Assembly (NCBI RefSeq): GCF_003386665.1
Contig: NZ_QTUB01000001.1
Coordinates: 744,001 to 808,000 of the forward strand
Reading direction: 5' to 3'
Length of the DNA: 64,000 bases
From: Xenorhabdus cabanillasii
Lineage (GTDB): Bacteria; Pseudomonadota; Gammaproteobacteria; Enterobacterales; Enterobacteriaceae
In this document: piece after piece, positions 60,268 through 64,000 of the stretch
How positions within the stretch are numbered: position 1 is the first letter of the stretch
Layout of the letters: every line of letters begins with the position of its first letter
Notes under the pieces: model-generated
Databases searched by the model: none
What the model saw: only the letters and a program-made list of their open reading frames with translations
Told to the model about the DNA's origin: nothing
Translations under genes and position numbers: made by a program

Positions 60268-61179
60268 TTATCTTTCTGCCTCACCACCTAATGCATCAAT
60301 GGTATTTTTTATCAGCGCACTTAATTCACCAGTCATCAGCGTGAAATCAGCATCGAATCGTTGAGCAACATCTTCACGATCAATATCATCATTTTGCTCA
60401 CGCAATGTTTCACTGAATTTAATACGTTTGTAAGAACCATCATCTGACAGCATGAATTGGATACGCTCTTCCCAGTCCAGTGCCAGTTTGGTGACGTATT
60501 TCCCGGACTCAATGTGTGCCGCGATTTCGTCAGACACTAGCTCTTGTTTCTTGCAGCGAATAACTCCGCCTTCCTCCAGAATGGCTTTTAATTCAGCTTC
60601 ATCCATCAGAGCATAACCGGCAGGTAAATTACCTGAACGTACCCACTCAGTTAATGTCAGCTCAATGGGATCTTTGAAAGTCAGGGGAACAACAGGCAAT
60701 GAGCCAAGTGTTTTTCTTAATAAAGCCAGATTATCTTCGGCACGTTTGGCACTGGCTGAATCAACAATAATCAGATTGTGAACGGTATCTATCCAGATAT
60801 AAGTCTGGCTGAAGCGGCTAAATGCTCTTGGTAATAAAGTGTGGATCACTTCATCTTTCAGTGAATCTTTCTCGGTTTTTTTCAGTTTCCGCTGCTGTTC
60901 TCCTTCCAGACGGGCGATTTTGGTTTGTAGTTCCTGTTTAATGACCGGAGAAGGCAGCATTTTTTCTTCCTTGCGTGCACAAATCAGGATCTGATTACCG
61001 GCAGCATGAGTTAATGCTTCACCATGTGCGCCTATTGGTGGAACCCAACCCGTTTTCATCATGTCCTGACTGCCGCATGGGGTGAATGCCAATGGGCTTA
61101 ATTGTTTTTCCAGTTCATCCGCAGAAAGTGAAATTTCCCGGTTTAAACGGTAAATCATTAAATTTTTGAACCATAACAT
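60268..61179 (-). CDS. rdgC: Recombination-associated protein RdgC
   Basis: The 303-residue protein starts [20 protein letters not shown], as E. coli RdgC; the open frame extends 28 codons upstream without similarity. RdgC forms a ring-shaped dimer that binds DNA and restrains RecA. It is divergent from mak, as in E. coli. Confidence 0.95.
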   Translation of the reverse strand: MLWFKNLMIYRLNREISLSADELEKQLSPLAFTPCGSQDMMKTGWVPPIGAHGEALTHAAGNQILICARKEEKMLPSPVIKQELQTKIARLEGEQQRKLKKTEKDSLKDEVIHTLLPRAFSRFSQTYIWIDTVHNLIIVDSASAKRAEDNLALLRKTLGSLPVVPLTFKDPIELTLTEWVRSGNLPAGYALMDEAELKAILEEGGVIRCKKQELVSDEIAAHIESGKYVTKLALDWEERIQFMLSDDGSYKRIKFSETLREQNDDIDREDVAQRFDADFTLMTGELSALIKNTIDALGGEAER

Positions 61180-61457
61180 GCGGTTACCCCATATTTGTGC
61201 ATTGTGACAAATGTCATATGAAACGTTATTTGAAAAGCATAGCTGCGCATGATAACGAATCATGCGGCGAAGCCCTAGAACTTCATCTATTTCCTGTCTG
61301 GAATTTCATTCATTATCTAAAACGCCCATTTCCTAAAACAAAGTGACGTTATAGTTCTTGATTGTTAATGCTGCTCAGGCAATGATCTTACGACAACACG
61401 ATTCAGTTAGTCTGAAAAAATTCAGCTAACAGTAGACCACAGAGAAAAAGGTAAGCT

Positions 61458-62366
61458 ATGCGTATAGGTATTGATCTTGGCGGAACCAAGATTGAAGTGA
61501 TCGCATTGGGTGATCAGGGTGAAGAACTGTTTCGGAAACGGGTGGATACGCCCCGCAATGATTATCAACAAACACTGGCCGCCATTGCCGGTTTGATAGC
61601 GGATGCGGAACAGGCAACCGGACAGAAAGGCACAATAGGAATTGGCATTCCGGGAGCGATTTCACCTTTTACCGGAAAAGTGAAAAATGCCAATTCGGTC
61701 TGGCTGAATGGTCAGGTTTTGGATAAAGACATTTCTGCTTTTCTGGGGCGTGAAGTACGGGTTGCCAATGACGCAAACTGTCTGGCTGTCTCGGAAGCGA
61801 CTGATGGTGCAGCAGCAGGTATGCCAATGGTGTTTGCCGTTATTATCGGGACTGGTTGTGGTTCAGGTCTGGCATTTGATGGCAAGGTACATGCAGGTGG
61901 TAATGGTCTGGCTGGAGAGTGGGGACATAACCCATTACCGTGGATGGATGACGAAGATCGGGCATATCAGGAAGAGGTCCGTTGTTTCTGCGGTAAACCA
62001 GGCTGTACCGAAATGTTCGTATCGGGAACCGGTTTTATGAAAGATTATTTCCGTTTGAGTGGCGTGCACAAAAAAGGCCATGAAATTATGGAGGCTGTAG
62101 CTCAGGGAGATAAAATTGCGGAACTGGCCATCCAGCGTTACGAAAGGCGTCTGGCACGGGCATTAGCACAGGTCGTTAACTTACTTGATCCTGATGTTAT
62201 TGTGCTGGGTGGCGGTATGAGTAATGTTGATCGCCTTTATCAGACCTTGCCGGGCTTAGTGAGTAAGTGGGTCTTTGGTGGCGAGTGTACAACGCCGATT
62301 AGAAAAGCACTGCATGGTGATTCCAGTGGAGTGCGTGGTGCGGCGTGGTTGTGGCCTAATAAATAA
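61458..62366 (+). CDS. mak: Fructokinase (ROK family)
   Basis: The 302-residue ROK protein has the ATP-phosphate motif [12 protein letters not shown], the catalytic Asp in [12 protein letters not shown], and the ROK zinc-binding [12 protein letters not shown] motif. It matches E. coli Mak (YajF), which phosphorylates fructose and mannose. GAGAAAAAGG lies upstream of the ATG. The rdgC-mak divergent pair is conserved. Confidence 0.95.
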   Translation: MRIGIDLGGTKIEVIALGDQGEELFRKRVDTPRNDYQQTLAAIAGLIADAEQATGQKGTIGIGIPGAISPFTGKVKNANSVWLNGQVLDKDISAFLGREVRVANDANCLAVSEATDGAAAGMPMVFAVIIGTGCGSGLAFDGKVHAGGNGLAGEWGHNPLPWMDDEDRAYQEEVRCFCGKPGCTEMFVSGTGFMKDYFRLSGVHKKGHEIMEAVAQGDKIAELAIQRYERRLARALAQVVNLLDPDVIVLGGGMSNVDRLYQTLPGLVSKWVFGGECTTPIRKALHGDSSGVRGAAWLWPNK

Positions 62367-62382
62367 CGATCCTCTCCATTTT

Positions 62383-62415
62383 TGCCCTTCATTTTTCGAA
62401 TAAAAATGAAGGGCA
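62383..62415. terminator. Hairpin downstream of mak
   Basis: TGCCCTTCATTTTT (62383-62396) pairs perfectly with its complement (62402-62415) around CGAAT. There is no long T run after the hairpin on the plus strand, so efficiency is uncertain. Confidence 0.7.
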
Positions 62416-62491
62416 TATCTATCTGACAGATGAACAAATATAATATATAAGCTTCTCATTTCTTAATCTTTAGCCATCTATACCCGGCGTC

Positions 62492-62536
62492 TTTCAAGAT
62501 GCAGTTTTGTTGGATACGCTTCGCTGCATCTTGAAA
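62492..62536. repeat. Intergenic inverted-repeat element (TTTCAAG type), copy 2
   Basis: TTTCAAGATGCAG (62492-62504) pairs perfectly with CTGCATCTTGAAA (62524-62536) around a 19-nt loop, with TATACCC upstream and TCCATAGG downstream. It has the same layout as the element at 17649-17714 and is probably the same dispersed repeat family. Confidence 0.75.
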
Positions 62537-62655
62537 TCCATAGGATTTTCTTTGAGAAGATAAAAATTTTATCTTAGCCTGATTTAAGTTAATTTTCTGA
62601 TTACAGAGATAAGACACAAACCATTCTGGAAACTCTATCTATAGAAGGGGATAAC

Positions 62656-64000
62656 ATGTTGAAGCATGGCTTGAAAATTTCGACGTTGGCGATGTTGGTG
62701 GCATTTAATATCAGTGCGGCAACCGTTGATTTACGGATTATGGAAACATCAGATGTTCACAGCAACCTGATTGATTTCGATTACTTTAAGGATAAACCGA
62801 CTGAGCAGTTTGGTCTGGTTCGTACTGCGAGTTTAATTAAAGCAGCCAAAGCTGAAGCGACTAACGTAATTCTGGTTGATAATGGTGACCTGATCCAGGG
62901 AAGCCCGATGGCAGATTACATAGTGGCAAAAGGACTCAAACAAGGTGAAGTCCATCCGGCCCACCAACTGATGAACACAATGGGTTATACCGTGGGTAAC
63001 TTCGGTAATCATGAATTTAACTTTGGTCTGAGTTATCTGAAACAGGTGATAGCAGGAGCTAAGTTCCCTTACATTAACGCCAACATTATGGATGCCAAAA
63101 CCGGCAAAAACTACTTCACACCTTATATTATCGTTGATACTCCCGTTAAAGATCGTGCAGGTAAAGAGCACACAATTAAGATCGGTTATATCGGTTTTGT
63201 TCCACCGCAGATCAGTATTTGGGATAAGGTCAATCTGGATGGCAAAGTCGTTGTCAACGATATCACTGAGACAGCAAAAAAATTTGTACCTGAAATGAAG
63301 AAAGCGGGGGCTGATCTGATTATCGCTATTCCGCATTCCGGTTTCTCTCAAGAGCCTTATAAAGCGATGGCAGAAAACTCTGTTTATTATTTGAGTGAAG
63401 TTCCCGGTATTAATGCCATCATGTTTGGCCATGCGCACGGGGTTTTCCCAAGTAAGGAGTATAACGGTATTAAAGGTGTTGATGTTACTAATGGCACCGT
63501 CAATGGCATTCCTGCTGTGATGCCGGGCCAATGGGGAGACCATTTGGGGGTTGTTGATATGATTATCAACAATGGCAGCGGTGAATGGAAAGTGGAATCT
63601 GCTAAAGCTGAAGCGCGTCCTATCTATGATAAAACGCATAAGAAAGCATTGGCTGAACGTGATAACAAACTGGCAGCGATTATTGCAGAAGCCGATCAGG
63701 GAACCCGTGATTTCGTCGGCAAGTTCATTGGTAAAGCCTCTGCCAATATGTACAGTTATCTTGCTCTGATCCAGAGTGATCCAACGGTTCAGATCGTTAA
63801 TGATGCCCAGGTTGATTACACCAGGCGTTTTATTCAGGGTGATCCTGATTTGGCAGATCTGCCAGTTCTGGGGGCTGCTGCACCGTTCAAAGTGGGTGGA
63901 CGTAAAAATGCACCGGCTGATTTTGTGGAAGTAGAGAAAGGTGATCTGACATTCCGTAATGCGGCTGATTTGTATCTCTACCCGAACACGTTGGTTGTGG
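62656..64000 (+). CDS. cpdB: 2',3'-cyclic-nucleotide 2'-phosphodiesterase / 3'-nucleotidase, N-terminal part
   Basis: The frame is open from ATG 62656 to the right edge (448 codons) and continues beyond the window; E. coli CpdB is about 647 residues. It has a signal peptide ([20 protein letters not shown]), and the metallophosphoesterase motifs [36 protein letters not shown] and FGHAHGVF. The enzyme works in the periplasm to recycle 2',3'-cyclic nucleotides and 3'-nucleotides. A weak GGGG ribosome binding site precedes the start. Confidence 0.96.
   Translation, partial: MLKHGLKISTLAMLVAFNISAATVDLRIMETSDVHSNLIDFDYFKDKPTEQFGLVRTASLIKAAKAEATNVILVDNGDLIQGSPMADYIVAKGLKQGEVHPAHQLMNTMGYTVGNFGNHEFNFGLSYLKQVIAGAKFPYINANIMDAKTGKNYFTPYIIVDTPVKDRAGKEHTIKIGYIGFVPPQISIWDKVNLDGKVVVNDITETAKKFVPEMKKAGADLIIAIPHSGFSQEPYKAMAENSVYYLSEVPGINAIMFGHAHGVFPSKEYNGIKGVDVTNGTVNGIPAVMPGQWGDHLGVVDMIINNGSGEWKVESAKAEARPIYDKTHKKALAERDNKLAAIIAEADQGTRDFVGKFIGKASANMYSYLALIQSDPTVQIVNDAQVDYTRRFIQGDPDLADLPVLGAAAPFKVGGRKNAPADFVEVEKGDLTFRNAADLYLYPNTLVV

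Noticed and set aside
62833..63639. Minus-strand 268-codon open frame
   Set aside because: It is antisense to cpdB, whose plus-strand frame has a signal peptide and all metallophosphoesterase motifs.

Overview
The window reads as chromosome of an insect-pathogenic, nematode-associated member of the Morganellaceae (Xenorhabdus or Photorhabdus type). Most genes are close relatives of E. coli genes in E. coli order, the DNA is AT-rich, and the accessory DNA (two-partner secretion remnants, many insertion sequences, a lone PTS/beta-glucosidase operon) suits that group. This assignment is inference; no rRNA or species marker is present.

Layout. 1-18962 matches the E. coli 0/100-minute junction almost gene for gene: mogA (5' end), tal, yaaA, the attenuated thrLABC operon, arcA, creA, rob, gpmB, yjjX, trpR, slt, ettA, then a solitary ABC ATPase-like gene with broken motifs, and nadR. 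In E. coli nadR directly follows serB-radA. Here a segment of about 19.9 kb (19297-39239) sits between radA and nadR. It is bounded by two same-orientation ISAs1-family copies, and the outermost flanks carry an exact 10-bp direct repeat (AGGCATCAAC), so it behaves like a composite transposon or an IS-mediated integration. Inside are an IS30 element, a decayed TpsB/TpsA (CdiA-like) locus whose C-terminus is a colicin D-type tRNase module with an intact cognate immunity gene, a second possible immunity gene, a decayed IS256 element, a HTH-PfkB sugar/nucleoside kinase, a methyltransferase, a group II intron with reverse transcriptase, an IS110 element and a truncated phage-type gene.

39283-48982 returns to core genes: radA, serB, ytjB, small membrane/DUF2007 proteins, dkgA, yghB, metC, and a Fur-boxed exbBD. 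49014-51331 is a small accessory pocket: a 58-bp direct repeat of the exbD terminator flanks a hypothetical gene, an IS1634-family remnant and a DUF4265 remnant; an orphan tail-fibre-domain gene follows. 51460-57712 is a self-contained Lac-family PTS operon (IIB, IIC, IIA, 6-phospho-beta-glucosidase, its own HPr, and a cytidine deaminase-like gene) divergent from a PRD-containing activator. 57801-64000 holds a TetR regulator, an OmpC/OmpF-type porin, rdgC, mak and the 5' part of cpdB.

Regulatory sites that can be read directly include the thr attenuator and its Thr/Ile-rich leader, an FNR consensus upstream of arcA, a TrpR operator before trpR, a perfect NadR-type palindrome before nadR and a Fur box before exbB. 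The core genes are uninterrupted while the island genes carry a dozen or more frameshifts, so the decay is local to the island and is unlikely to be general sequencing error.
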